Source: an uncultured Candidatus Melainabacteria bacterium (lineage in GTDB: Bacteria; Cyanobacteriota; Vampirovibrionia; Gastranaerophilales; Gastranaerophilaceae). From it: DNA of 64,000 bases. A program made the translations under genes and the position numbers. The stretch lies in contig CAKVCZ010000006.1 of NCBI GenBank assembly GCA_934726055.1, positions 1 through 64,000 on the forward strand. The letters run 5' to 3'. The notes below the pieces were generated by a model. It did no database searches and was not told where the DNA came from. It worked only from the letters and a program-made list of their open reading frames with translations. Of the stretch, positions 17,609 to 27,358 are shown piece after piece; position 1 is the first letter of the stretch; every line of letters starts with the position of its first letter.

Positions 17609-18307
17609 ATGCAATTACAAAAAAATATACAAAAAAAGTTACAAGAACTTTCTGATAACAAATATAGAGATTTTTCATCAAAATTACTTCCAAATACAAG
17701 AAATATAATTGGAGTACGCTTGCCTATACTTAGAAAATTGGCAAAAGATATATCAAAAGATAATTGGCAAGAGTATTTAAAATTAACTCCCTTATACTTT
17801 GAAGAAAAACTTCTACAATGTTTTATTATCGGACAAGCAAAAAACGACATTGAATACATATTAGGACTTGTTGAAAAATTTATTCCCAAAATAGATAATT
17901 GGTCTGTATGTGATAGTTTTTGCAATAGTTTAAAAATCACTCAAAAATATAAAGAAACCGTATGGAATTTCTTGCAAAAATATGCAAATTCTAAAAAAGA
18001 ATTTGAACAAAGATTTGCCTATGTTATGTTTTTAAATTTTTTTATGGATGAACAATATTTATCAAAGATATTTAAATTATTAAATAACTTCAAAAGTAAA
18101 AAATATTATGCACAAATGTCTGTTGCCTGGCTTATTTCAGTTTGCTACGTAAAATTTCCGACTCAAACGAATGAGTTTTTACAAACAACAACATTAGATA
18201 AATATACATTTAACAAATCAATTCAAAAAATTGTAGAATCGAATAGAATTGATAAAAAAACAAAAACGTACATAAAAACATTAAAAAAATGTAATATTTC
18301 TTCATAA
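17609..18307 (+). CDS. DNA alkylation repair protein (AlkD-like)
   Basis: A 232-aa HEAT-repeat-like glycosylase of the AlkC/AlkD family (Pfam DNA_alkylation). Typical segments: IIGVRLPILRKLAKDI, FEEKLLQCFIIGQAK, IDNWSVCDSFC and the C-terminal helical repeats. Characterised relatives excise N3- and N7-alkylated bases without base flipping. It starts 5 bases after the metallopeptidase stop and is presumably co-transcribed; the pairing has no obvious functional logic. Confidence 0.92.
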   Translation: MQLQKNIQKKLQELSDNKYRDFSSKLLPNTRNIIGVRLPILRKLAKDISKDNWQEYLKLTPLYFEEKLLQCFIIGQAKNDIEYILGLVEKFIPKIDNWSVCDSFCNSLKITQKYKETVWNFLQKYANSKKEFEQRFAYVMFLNFFMDEQYLSKIFKLLNNFKSKKYYAQMSVAWLISVCYVKFPTQTNEFLQTTTLDKYTFNKSIQKIVESNRIDKKTKTYIKTLKKCNISS

Positions 18308-18393
18308 AACATCCAAAAATATTAAAGAATCATGATTTTAGACCGATATACAAACATGTAAAGGTAATGTGTATGTGAATAAGGAGTCAGCCT

Positions 18394-19842
18394 ATGGATT
18401 CTTCAATATTAAAACAAATCGGAGCTCAATCAAGCCAAAGATACAAGGAATTAAAATCTAATATAAATATAAGCGAGAGCGGTACATCAATAAAAGAACT
18501 ATATCAAAAAGCGAAATCTGAAGTTAAAGATATTTCAGAAGATACACCAAGCTATGATAGCAGCTCTTCATCTTCAAGTTCTAAAGCAGCTGAAGCAGCA
18601 ACATGGTTAAACGGTATCAGCCAAGTTCTTCAAGGAGCAAGTGCTTGTCTTGCTGAAGTTGGAAAATGGAATTCTGTTTCAGGCTCATCTGGTGCATCAA
18701 ATGCAAATGCACCATCATTAGGAGAACAAAAAGCTAATATTGAAGCACAAATACAAAATTACGATACAATGATTGCAGCTTTAGAAAATGACGAAAAAGC
18801 AACTGAATATGCAACTAACATAAAAAATGAACTTGTAAACTCAAGTAACATTGCACAAAATGCTGAATCAAATATACAAACATTAAATAGCGAAATAGAT
18901 AAGTATAATGCAATGATTGGTACAAATCAAGCTAATTTATCAACTAATAATGATGCACAAGCATCTACATCTCAAGCTATTGATACATCTAAAACAAACG
19001 CATCAAATGCAGAACAACAAGTAAATTCTTTAACAAATGAAAAACAACAAACAGAACAACAAGTACCTTCTCTTAATTCTCAATTGTCAAGTATAGATTC
19101 ACAAATTTCACAATTACAAAATGAAAAAGATGCAGAAGGTAACCCTGTTGACAATTCCGGAAAAATTTCCGAATTGCAATCAAATAAAGCCAAAATTCAA
19201 CAACAAATAAAAGATATAGAAGCACATATCGCAAGATTGAAAGAACAAATAGAAACTGAAGAAAAAGTAAAATTACAAGCTGAAGCTGAAGTTGAACAAT
19301 ACAGTTCTGAATTAACAAAATTAGTAGATGCTGAAAAAATAATACAAAATAGCATAAAAAATGATGAAACACTAAAGGCTAAAGTAGAAGAAAACAAAGG
19401 TAATGAAGCAAAACAATTAGCCCAAGTTATACAAGCTGACGACAAATTAAAAGATGCTGATACTAAGTTAGAAGTTGACAGTAAGAAAAGAGAAAGCTAC
19501 AAAAAAGAATTAGAAGGCAAACGTGATGATTTAAAGAAAGATTTAGAAAAAATTGATAAGAAAATAGAAGAAGAAAACGCAAAAAAATCTGAAGAAGCTA
19601 AAAAACAAGCAGCTGCAGAAGTTAAATCACAAGTTGAACAAGACAAATTAAAAGCAGCTAAAAAAGCATCCTCTGAATTCTCCGCTGATGGATTAAATAC
19701 TCTTCCTGAAGTTCCTTCTGAAACTGAAACAAAAGATAAAGAAAGACTAAAATATCTTGAAGCACTAGAAAAAAATAACGGTTTAACTAGTGATGAAGAA
19801 AAAGAATTTAAAGACTTAAAGAAAAAATACAACGCTAAATAA
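18394..19842 (+). CDS. large coiled-coil protein of unknown function
   Basis: A 482-aa protein with no signal peptide or membrane segment. Residues ~50-65 are a serine run, ~66-110 an Ala/Gly/Ser-rich helix (AATWLNGISQVLQGASACLAEVG), and ~120-450 are long heptad-patterned coiled coil rich in Gln, Glu, Lys and Asn. The C-terminus is charged (DEEKEFKDLKKKYNAK). AAGGAG eight bases before the ATG is a strong ribosome site. It is monocistronic with its own terminator. It resembles filament-like or secreted coiled-coil proteins of gut bacteria, but no specific family is recognised. Confidence 0.8.
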   Translation: MDSSILKQIGAQSSQRYKELKSNINISESGTSIKELYQKAKSEVKDISEDTPSYDSSSSSSSSKAAEAATWLNGISQVLQGASACLAEVGKWNSVSGSSGASNANAPSLGEQKANIEAQIQNYDTMIAALENDEKATEYATNIKNELVNSSNIAQNAESNIQTLNSEIDKYNAMIGTNQANLSTNNDAQASTSQAIDTSKTNASNAEQQVNSLTNEKQQTEQQVPSLNSQLSSIDSQISQLQNEKDAEGNPVDNSGKISELQSNKAKIQQQIKDIEAHIARLKEQIETEEKVKLQAEAEVEQYSSELTKLVDAEKIIQNSIKNDETLKAKVEENKGNEAKQLAQVIQADDKLKDADTKLEVDSKKRESYKKELEGKRDDLKKDLEKIDKKIEEENAKKSEEAKKQAAAEVKSQVEQDKLKAAKKASSEFSADGLNTLPEVPSETETKDKERLKYLEALEKNNGLTSDEEKEFKDLKKKYNAK

Positions 19843-19844
19843 CA

Positions 19845-19879
19845 AAAAAGGATAGCTAGTGAACTGAGCTATCCTTTTT
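19845..19879. terminator. bidirectional rho-independent terminator
   Basis: AAAAAGGATAGCT ... AGCTATCCTTTTT: a perfect stem flanked by A-run and T-run, between the convergent coiled-coil gene and mnmA, usable from both sides. Confidence 0.9.
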
Positions 19880-19893
19880 ATTTCTTTTATGAA

Positions 19894-20934
19894 TTATTCA
19901 ACAATCCAACCGCCGCCAAGAAGATGCCCATCTTCTAAATCATACCAAACTGCCGCTTGCCCGGGAGTAATTGAATAAACAGGCTCCGGAAATGTCATTG
20001 TTGCACTTTCACCATTTATTTCAACATGTGCATTTACAAATGGCATATTGTATCTGATTTTTGTCTTAACATCAAATGAATTCTTTTCAAAAGGATATGT
20101 TTTTTTAACATCTTTCAATTTCAATACATTTCCGTAAGCTTTATCTTTTTCTCCGACATAAACGGTATTTGTATTCGCATCAATTTTTACCACGTACAAA
20201 GGATTAGGTGCTGCAATACCGATTCCTTTTCTCTGACCTATTGTATATTGGAAGCATCCCTCGTGCTCTCCGAGTTTTTTACCCGATTCTATTTCAACAA
20301 AATCACCTTTCTTTTTGCCAAAGATTTCAAATAAATAATCTTTTAAAAGCTTTGGTTTTTCTATAAAACAAATATCTTGCGAATCCTTTGCCGATTTTGA
20401 CGGCAAATCATATTTTTGAGCCAACTCTCTTATTTGTGATTTTTCATAGTTATATAATGGAAATAACGTTTTTGAAAATTGCTCCTGCGTTAAACTGAAT
20501 AAAAAATATAATTGATCTTTTCTCGGATCTTTTGCGGGAAACATTGTATAGTAATCACCTACTTTTTGAATATTTGCGTAATGTCCTGTTGCAAAATAAT
20601 CACAACCAAGCTCATTTATAGCGTATTCAAATATTTCTCCCCATTTTATACACTTATTACACATTGCACAAGGATTAGGAGTTTCACTTTTTAAATACGA
20701 TTCGTCAAAATAATCAATAACTTTTTCTCTGAACTTTTTACTTAAATCCAAAACATAATGAGGAATTTGAAGTTTATCTGCAACAGCTTTTGCATTTTCA
20801 CAAACAACTTCAGATGCTTCTGAATTAACCATTTTACCGGTTATCCCTATAACATCATACCCCTGCTCTTTTAATAATGCTGCCGTAACACTGCTATCAA
20901 CACCACCACTCATAGCAACTGCAACTTTTTTCAT
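19894..20934 (-). CDS. mnmA: tRNA-specific 2-thiouridylase MnmA
   Basis: A 346-aa enzyme that makes s2U34 in tRNA-Lys/Glu/Gln using persulfide sulfur and ATP. The N-terminal PP-loop SGGVDSS, the first catalytic cysteine in NPCAMCNKCIKWGE, TGHYAN, and the second cysteine in DSQDICF are present; the C-terminal beta-barrel (GQAAVWYD) completes the family. ATG 20934 with GAGGTGA just upstream is preferred to GTG 20940. It lies 24 bases after the 303-aa gene on the same strand, the last gene of a three-gene unit. Confidence 0.97.
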   Translation of the reverse strand: MKKVAVAMSGGVDSSVTAALLKEQGYDVIGITGKMVNSEASEVVCENAKAVADKLQIPHYVLDLSKKFREKVIDYFDESYLKSETPNPCAMCNKCIKWGEIFEYAINELGCDYFATGHYANIQKVGDYYTMFPAKDPRKDQLYFLFSLTQEQFSKTLFPLYNYEKSQIRELAQKYDLPSKSAKDSQDICFIEKPKLLKDYLFEIFGKKKGDFVEIESGKKLGEHEGCFQYTIGQRKGIGIAAPNPLYVVKIDANTNTVYVGEKDKAYGNVLKLKDVKKTYPFEKNSFDVKTKIRYNMPFVNAHVEINGESATMTFPEPVYSITPGQAAVWYDLEDGHLLGGGWIVE

Positions 20935-20958
20935 ATTCACCTCAAATGCCTCAAATTC

Positions 20959-21870
20959 TTATTTTCTACCGTTTAAAAATGCAGCTTCGCCCGATTCAGT
21001 TAATCTATACTCCATTGCTGACGGAATATTTGTGTAATTTGGCAAACATTCTACATAACCTTTATCAATAGCTTCTTGTAAAACAACATTGTCAACAACA
21101 TCGTGTAAATTTTCCATTAATTTTGAATTTACAAGTTTTAATGTAAATCTGTCCAAACGTTCGAATTCAGATAAATAGTACGCTGTTACTATTAATAAAT
21201 CCAATTTTTCACTTACATTTTTACATTTTAAAACACGTAAAAATCTTTCATCTTGTTTTTCTTTAACATCAACTTTTGTCATTGCCATTGATTTTTGTAA
21301 AAATGCATCAAACTCATCCGCTAAAGATTTTTCTTTCTTTTTAGGCTCTTCAGGTTGATTTTCTTGTATATCATTTATTGTTAATTCCGGTTTTTCATAT
21401 AAATTTGATAATTCTTTTTGTACAGCTTCTTCTTTAGCAACTTCTTCTTCTACACCATGCTTAAATTCTTCTTTTACTTTTTCAACTTCTTCACGACGTT
21501 TTTCAGCCTCCATCTCTGCTTTATATTCCTGTATAATACGCTGAGATTCACGCTCTATCTGCTCTTGCTCTGTTTCTTGCTTTAAAATAATTTCTTCTGC
21601 AACTTCCGGCAAAATTTCAACCTGCTTCTGCTCTTCAGGTTTTGGTGAAGAAATCTCTTTTACTTCAACTTCTTCCGCTCTTTTCTCATAAATTTCTTTT
21701 GTAGTTTCAACTTCAGGCATTAAACCTTTTTCTCTTTTTTGCTGATTATATGCCCAAACAGATGCACATGTAACCCAAATCTGAAACTGACGTTCCATAG
21801 ACTCTTTATCTGTTGTTACATACTCTAAGCATACATCATTCTTTTTAAATGTAAAGGTGTATTTTGGCAT
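20959..21870 (-). CDS. conserved-style hypothetical protein with coiled-coil linker and winged-helix-like C-terminus
   Basis: Not recognised by name. Three parts are visible: an N-terminal ~45-residue module (MPKYTFTFKKNDVCLEYVTT... W), a long Glu/Lys-rich linker (~55-200) likely to be coiled coil or disordered, and a C-terminal ~100-residue helical domain (LDLLIVTAYYLSEFERLDRFTLKLVNSKLMENL ... EYRLTESGEAAFLNGRK) that reads like a winged helix. No catalytic motif. The start ATG has AGGAAG upstream. It sits between the 39-aa gene, which resembles its N-terminal module, and mnmA. Confidence 0.75.
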   Translation of the reverse strand: MPKYTFTFKKNDVCLEYVTTDKESMERQFQIWVTCASVWAYNQQKREKGLMPEVETTKEIYEKRAEEVEVKEISSPKPEEQKQVEILPEVAEEIILKQETEQEQIERESQRIIQEYKAEMEAEKRREEVEKVKEEFKHGVEEEVAKEEAVQKELSNLYEKPELTINDIQENQPEEPKKKEKSLADEFDAFLQKSMAMTKVDVKEKQDERFLRVLKCKNVSEKLDLLIVTAYYLSEFERLDRFTLKLVNSKLMENLHDVVDNVVLQEAIDKGYVECLPNYTNIPSAMEYRLTESGEAAFLNGRK

Positions 21871-21924
21871 AATTCTTCCTGTCTGAAATTAATATTTTTT
21901 GTAAATTCTCAAAGATTTTTGCAA

Positions 21925-22044
21925 CTACTTTTGCAATAAATCTTCTCTCCACTTGTTAAGTTGTTCTTCAACAAACTCTAAGTCGTCTGACTTTAATTCA
22001 ATTTCAATTTCGCCTTTTTTCATTTTGAAAACATACTCGTGCAT
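21925..22044 (-). CDS. 39-aa protein resembling the N-terminus of its 303-aa neighbour
   Basis: A short gene with one of the best ribosome sites in the window: AAGGAGGAAGT directly before ATG 22044. It encodes MHEYVFKMKKGEIEIELKSD and a further 19 residues ending NKWREDLLQK. Aligned with the downstream protein it shares Y-x-F-x-x-K-K near the N-terminus, a charged strand with E and D, then ME/EEQ-x-x-x-W (FVEEQLNKW vs MERQFQIWV). It looks like a free-standing copy of that module. It lies 54 bases before the 303-aa gene and is likely to be in the same operon. Confidence 0.7.
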   Translation of the reverse strand: MHEYVFKMKKGEIEIELKSDDLEFVEEQLNKWREDLLQK

Positions 22045-22213
22045 ACTTCCTCCTTAGTTACATAATAATAGTTTATATTAAACTTATAAAATTTCAAAAC
22101 TATTAAGAAAAATTTAACGTTTTTGAAACATTTACTTAAAATTTACATCTTTATAAAATAAATGTGTAATAATATATAATATATGATAATTTAAAAAAGG
22201 AAATTTTAGTAAA

Positions 22214-23437
22214 ATGAAAACAAAACAATCAAAAATATTACTGATACTTGTTGCACTGATACTTTTTATATCCGGAATAACAACAGCAAAAGTATTGGCA
22301 TATACTCCATGTGAACTTTATGATACAGTATGGAAACTGATTAATAACAAGTTTGTTGATCAATCCAACAATGCCCAAAATTGGTACAGATGGCGTCATA
22401 AATATGATTCAAAAATAAAAACAAACGAAGATGCTTATGTTGCAATTGATACAATGCTTGCGAGTTTAAATGACCCATATACAAGATTTTTGGATCCGAA
22501 AGAATTTGCCGAAGAAACAAACTCAATAAAAGGCTCTCTAAAAGGTATCGGAACTCAAATTGCAATAAGGGATGGCAAGCTTGTTGTAATTTCACCAATT
22601 GAAAATTCTCCTGCTGAAAGAGCCGGAATTAAAGCTGATGACGAGATTTTAGAAATTAACGGAGAAAGTACAAAAGGTATTTCAATAGAAAAAGCTGCGG
22701 ATAAAATTCGTGGAGAAAAAGGTACAACAGTAAATCTTTTAATAAAAAGAAAAAGTGAACCTGCACCTTTAAAATTTTCTATCGTAAGGGATGAAATTGA
22801 ATTGAAAGCTGTTTCTACGAAACCTCCTATTGAAACAAGTATTCCAAACAATATTCAATACGTAAGATTAAGTTCATTTATAAGCAAAAATGCCAGCAGT
22901 GAACTTGGAGAAATCCTTTCAAAAAATAAGAACAAAGATGGATTTATTTTAGATTTACGCTCTAATCCGGGAGGTTTGTTAACAAATGCTGTAATTATTT
23001 CTGATATGCTTTTAAAAGGCGGAGTAATTGTTAGCACCGTTGATAGAGATGGATACAAGGATACAGCCAGAGCATCCTCTCAATATATAACTCAAAAACC
23101 TATCGTTGTTCTTGTAAATAAAGGTTCTGCATCTGCCAGTGAAATTCTTTCAGGAGCACTAAAAGATAATTGCAGAGCCACTCTTGTTGGCACACAAACA
23201 TTCGGAAAAGGTATCGTTCAAGAAATTAATAAACTACCTGAAGGTTCGGGTGTTAATATAACAATTCAAAGATATCTTACACCAAGCGGAAACGATATTC
23301 ACAAAAAAGGTATAACCCCTGATTACATTGTTGATTTAACAGATGAAGATATTAAGACAAAAAATGATACTCAATTGAAAAAAGGTATTGAAGTATTAAA
23401 TCAAAAAATAAACAACTACAAATGCTCTATTAAATAA
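22214..23437 (+). CDS. S41-family C-terminal processing protease (CtpA/CtpB type)
   Basis: A 407-aa exported serine protease: an N-terminal signal/anchor (~7-29), a PDZ domain (~105-185, LKGIGTQIAIRDGKLVVISP ... AGIKADDEILEING) and the peptidase core. The Ser-Lys dyad is visible: S307 in GSASASEILSG and K332 in FGKGIVQ with Q336 as in CtpB. It degrades or trims periplasmic proteins from their C-termini. Upstream TATAAT at 22175-22180 and AAAAAGGAAA before the ATG fit promoter and ribosome site. recJ follows after 5 bases. Confidence 0.95.
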   Translation: MKTKQSKILLILVALILFISGITTAKVLAYTPCELYDTVWKLINNKFVDQSNNAQNWYRWRHKYDSKIKTNEDAYVAIDTMLASLNDPYTRFLDPKEFAEETNSIKGSLKGIGTQIAIRDGKLVVISPIENSPAERAGIKADDEILEINGESTKGISIEKAADKIRGEKGTTVNLLIKRKSEPAPLKFSIVRDEIELKAVSTKPPIETSIPNNIQYVRLSSFISKNASSELGEILSKNKNKDGFILDLRSNPGGLLTNAVIISDMLLKGGVIVSTVDRDGYKDTARASSQYITQKPIVVLVNKGSASASEILSGALKDNCRATLVGTQTFGKGIVQEINKLPEGSGVNITIQRYLTPSGNDIHKKGITPDYIVDLTDEDIKTKNDTQLKKGIEVLNQKINNYKCSIK

Positions 23438-23442
23438 TAATT

Positions 23443-25797
23443 ATGCAAAAAAACTGGATAGTAAAAGAAAAAGAGGATAAAAAAACAACTAACAAGCCTT
23501 TAATAGAAAGGCTTTTAGCTGTGCGTGGAATTGTTAAAAAAGAGGATATCAAGGATTTTCTAAACCCACTTGAAATAAAATTATCTGAACCTACTGTATT
23601 TTGTGATATGCAAAAATCAGTAGAAAGAATTGTAAAAGCAATTGAAAGCAACGAAAAAATATTAATTTACGGGGACTTTGATGCTGATGGAATCACTTCT
23701 ACATCAGTTTTAATAAAAACTCTAAAACATTTAAACGCAAATGTAGATTATTATATTCCTGACAGAGAAAACGAAGGTCATGGTATGAATACAAAAACTC
23801 TTGTAAAAATCATGACTCAAAAAAAACCGAAACTTTTAATTACAGTGGATTGTGGAATAAGCAACATTGAAGAAGTTAAATTTTTAAACAGTTTCGGAAT
23901 AAATGTAATTATAACAGATCACCACGAAGCTCCTGAAACTTTACCCGAAGCCTATGCAATTATAAATCCGAAAGCACAAAATGCTTTGGATGATTCACTC
24001 AGCACTAAGAAAATTCAAGAATTAACCTCTCTTGCAGGCTGCGGAGTTGCATTTAAATTAGCCCAAGCTCTACTTTTACATTTTAAAAAACCTGAGTTCA
24101 TTTATGAAATATTACCGTTTGTAGCAGTTGGAACCGTAGCAGATTTAGTTCCTCTAATTGGGGAAAACAGATATTTTGTGATTAAAGGACTCGACTTAAT
24201 TTCTCAGGGTAAACATGCCGGATTGACAAAATTACTGGAAAGTTCCGGATACAATATCGAAAGAGGAATAACGTCAGACAACATTGCTTTTGGCGTTGCA
24301 CCAAGAATAAATGCAACAGGCAGACTGGACAATGTTGAAATGTCTTTAAAAGTTTTATTATCTGACAACCCAATAGAAATTGAACAAGCTGTTCAAACTC
24401 TAAATGAATTAAACAAAGTTCGTCAAAATCTGTGCGAAGAAATATTTTTAGAAGCAGAAGAAATGTATTTAAATGGGAACACAGATGACAGTGCGATTAT
24501 ACTGTTTAAACCTGACTGGAACGTCGGAATAGTAGGCATTGTAGCTTCCCGATTTGTAGAAAAATATTATAAGCCTGCATTTATAATGACTTATCATGCA
24601 GAATCAAAACAATACAGATGTTCTGCAAGAAGTATAAAAGGAATTAACTTGTATGATGCAATAGATATCAATTCAGATCTTTTTGAAGGCTATGGCGGAC
24701 ACGAAATGGCAGGCGGATTTTCTTTTGCGGAAGATAAAGTTACTTTTGAGCAGGTGAAAGAAACCTTAAACAACACTATAAAAGAAATGTCTGAAGGAAT
24801 TGACCTTAATCCTGTCGTAAACATTGATTTATTATTGAATGAAAAAGATTTAGACATAAATATAGTAGATGAAATTTCAAAACTTGAACCGTTTGGAATG
24901 GCGAATCCATCACCTATTTTTGCGATAAACGATTTTATTATCAAAGAAAAAACTCTAATGGGCGAAAATAAAAATCATTTACGTTTAACTGTCCAAAAAG
25001 AATCTTCTCAATACACTTGCCTTTGGTGGTCTAAAGGAGATATTGGACTTGTCAACGGTGATAAAGTAGATATTGCATTCTCACCTAAACTAAATACATT
25101 CAGAGATAACACCACTTTGCAATTAATAATTGAAGACATCCATAGCGAAAGTTTAAAAGAACAAGAGAATCAAAAAACAGATAACAGCGTTAAGGTTTTT
25201 GATCACAGAAATAAAACAGAAATAATGCCGCAAGTGGAAGACTATGTTAAAACCTCAAAAATGGATATATTGGTTTTTGCAGAAAATAAAAAAGTTATAG
25301 ATTATTTAAAACCTTATAAAAGCATATCAGAAAAAATAGTATCAAGAGATACAATCAAAAAAGCAGACAGCATAATGTTTTTTGACTACCCTCCATGCGA
25401 AGAAATTATGGATAATATTTTGAAAACGATTTCGCCAAAACATATACATTTTATGCCGATTAAACATTCGACACTAGATGAACAAGAAATTTTAAAAACA
25501 ATATCAGGAATGGTAAAATACACTTGTAATAATAAAAATGGTGAATTTGATATTCAAAAAGCATCAACATTCTTAGGTTTAACCGATGAATGCATTGACA
25601 TTTTGTTGAATATTCTTTCAGATTGCAAAATGATAAAAATAAATTCACAAAACGAAAACATTTATAACATAGAATTTTTAAGCAATATAGAACTTTCTCA
25701 AGCTCTACATTGTACAGAATATCAACAATTTAAACAAACCTTAGATGATATTTGCAAATACCAACAAACCTGCACAAATAACTTAGCAACAGCTTAA
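23443..25797 (+). CDS. recJ: single-stranded-DNA-specific exonuclease RecJ
   Basis: A 784-aa DHH-superfamily 5'-3' ssDNA exonuclease acting in recombination and repair. Metal-binding motifs: DFDADGITS (~74), VDCGIS, and ITDHHEAPE (~160), followed by the DHHA1 part (YGGHEMAGGFSF) and an OB-like domain (~480-570). The C-terminal ~200 residues are an extra region (also seen in some Gram-positive and cyanobacterial RecJ) with a helical tail ending in a predicted winged-helix-like segment. Start is 5 bases after the S41 protease gene, so co-transcription is likely. Confidence 0.95.
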   Translation: MQKNWIVKEKEDKKTTNKPLIERLLAVRGIVKKEDIKDFLNPLEIKLSEPTVFCDMQKSVERIVKAIESNEKILIYGDFDADGITSTSVLIKTLKHLNANVDYYIPDRENEGHGMNTKTLVKIMTQKKPKLLITVDCGISNIEEVKFLNSFGINVIITDHHEAPETLPEAYAIINPKAQNALDDSLSTKKIQELTSLAGCGVAFKLAQALLLHFKKPEFIYEILPFVAVGTVADLVPLIGENRYFVIKGLDLISQGKHAGLTKLLESSGYNIERGITSDNIAFGVAPRINATGRLDNVEMSLKVLLSDNPIEIEQAVQTLNELNKVRQNLCEEIFLEAEEMYLNGNTDDSAIILFKPDWNVGIVGIVASRFVEKYYKPAFIMTYHAESKQYRCSARSIKGINLYDAIDINSDLFEGYGGHEMAGGFSFAEDKVTFEQVKETLNNTIKEMSEGIDLNPVVNIDLLLNEKDLDINIVDEISKLEPFGMANPSPIFAINDFIIKEKTLMGENKNHLRLTVQKESSQYTCLWWSKGDIGLVNGDKVDIAFSPKLNTFRDNTTLQLIIEDIHSESLKEQENQKTDNSVKVFDHRNKTEIMPQVEDYVKTSKMDILVFAENKKVIDYLKPYKSISEKIVSRDTIKKADSIMFFDYPPCEEIMDNILKTISPKHIHFMPIKHSTLDEQEILKTISGMVKYTCNNKNGEFDIQKASTFLGLTDECIDILLNILSDCKMIKINSQNENIYNIEFLSNIELSQALHCTEYQQFKQTLDDICKYQQTCTNNLATA

Positions 25798-25974
25798 TTA
25801 TTATTTGCAGTTTTATATCAAAAATATTTTATTCTTAATATTATATTTTATATTTTATTTTGCAAAGAAAAAGTTTCCACTACTTAAATTAACAACTACA
25901 TTGATTAAAAAACGTAATTTCTTGCTGCTCTTCAACTCGTTCAACATTAAAATATTTTAAAACAAATATGTTTG

Positions 25975-25983
25975 TGGTATCAT
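25975..25983 (+). promoter_or_regulatory. extended -10 promoter of the transporter-abcF-aminotransferase operon
   Basis: TGGTATCAT (extended -10, 25975-25983); initiation near 25990 lies downstream of the ATG at 25968 and upstream of AAAGGGA (26001-26007), supporting GTG 26016 as the translation start. No clear -35. Confidence 0.5.
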
Positions 25984-26015
25984 TAGTAGGTACTAGTTAT
26001 AAAGGGAATATAAAC

Positions 26016-27350
26016 GTGGAATTTTTAAACAATTTAGTGGGAAATAACAGTGTTATTTTCTCAGCAGTTATTTTACTTCTTGCATACGTTTTTATTGCAA
26101 TGGAAAAAATACCAAAAGTTACAATCGCACTTATCGGTGCAGCAATAACAATGTTTTTGGGTCTGGTAAGCATTAACAAAACATTACCAAATGGAGAATT
26201 AGACCCTCATTATTATGTAAATTTTATAGACTTTAATGTTATATTTTTACTTGTATCAATGATGATTATTGTAAATATTTCAACAGAAACAGGCGTATTC
26301 AACTGGATTGCTAATCAACTTTTGAAATTTACAAAAGGACATCCAGTTAAAGTTCTTGTAGTATTGGCCTTATTTACAGCTGTTGCATCAGCATTTTTGG
26401 ATAACGTTACAACCGTTATTTTAATTATGCCTGTAACTTTCTATATTGCAGACAAACTTGGAATAAATCCTATTCCATATTTAATCACAGAAATTCTATC
26501 TTCTAATATAGGTGGAACTGCAACCTTAATCGGAGATCCGCCTAACATTATTATCGGTAGTGCCGCAGGATTCTCTTTTATGGATTTCCTATTGGAATTA
26601 ACAGATATTGTAATGCTTATACTATTAGCAGTAATTTTTGTAATGTACTTGTTCTTTAGAAAACATCTAAAAACAACACCTGAAAAAATGGCAGAAATTG
26701 CTAATTTAGATAATTCTCATACTATTAAAGATAAAAACGGAATGATTAGAAGTGTTTGTGTTTTAGGTCTTGTTATTTTAGGATTTGTAACTCACGATAT
26801 AACTCACATTCCGGCAAGTTTATCCGCTATGGCAGGTGCAAGTTTCTTACTATTATTTGAAAATCCAAAACACATAATTAAAGATGTAGAATGGAATACT
26901 ATTTTCTTCTTCATAGGCTTGTTTATAATTATTGGTGGATTGGAAGCTTCAGGCGGTATTGCTTTAATGGCAAAATGGCTGCTTGCAATTACCAAAGGTT
27001 CTGAAGCTGCAACAGCTATGGTTATACTATGGGGTTCAGGGATTTTATCAGGTATTATAGACAATATTCCTTATACAGTAACAATGGCTCCTATGATTGC
27101 AAATATTCAATCTGTTATGGGTGCGGAATATGCACATCCTTTATGGTGGTGCTTATCTTTGGGTGCATGTTTAGGCGGAAACTTGACTATTATTGGTGCT
27201 GCCGCTAACGTTATTGTTTCTGAAACCGCAGCATCTAAAAAACATCCAATTTCATTTATGAGTTTCTTGGGTTACGGTAGCATAACAGTATTTATTTCTC
27301 TTGTTATGTCAACTATATACATATATTTCAGATTTTTAATTAACACATAA
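26016..27350 (+). CDS. ArsB/NhaD-superfamily ion transporter
   Basis: A 444-aa membrane protein with about 11 transmembrane segments from the ion-transporter superfamily (ArsB/NhaD/CitM-like). Signatures: FLDNVTTVILIMPVTF, ILSSNIGGTATLIGDPPNIIIG (re-entrant substrate/Na+ loop) and its second-half counterpart IIDNIPYTVTMAPMI with GGNLTIIGAAANVIV. The inverted repeat of two halves is plain. Substrate (anion vs Na+/H+) cannot be decided. The longer frame from ATG 25968 lacks a ribosome site; GTG 26016 has AAAGGGA eight bases upstream. An ABC-F gene starts 8 bases after the stop. Confidence 0.92.
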   Translation: MEFLNNLVGNNSVIFSAVILLLAYVFIAMEKIPKVTIALIGAAITMFLGLVSINKTLPNGELDPHYYVNFIDFNVIFLLVSMMIIVNISTETGVFNWIANQLLKFTKGHPVKVLVVLALFTAVASAFLDNVTTVILIMPVTFYIADKLGINPIPYLITEILSSNIGGTATLIGDPPNIIIGSAAGFSFMDFLLELTDIVMLILLAVIFVMYLFFRKHLKTTPEKMAEIANLDNSHTIKDKNGMIRSVCVLGLVILGFVTHDITHIPASLSAMAGASFLLLFENPKHIIKDVEWNTIFFFIGLFIIIGGLEASGGIALMAKWLLAITKGSEAATAMVILWGSGILSGIIDNIPYTVTMAPMIANIQSVMGAEYAHPLWWCLSLGACLGGNLTIIGAAANVIVSETAASKKHPISFMSFLGYGSITVFISLVMSTIYIYFRFLINT

Positions 27351-27358
27351 GGAAAATT

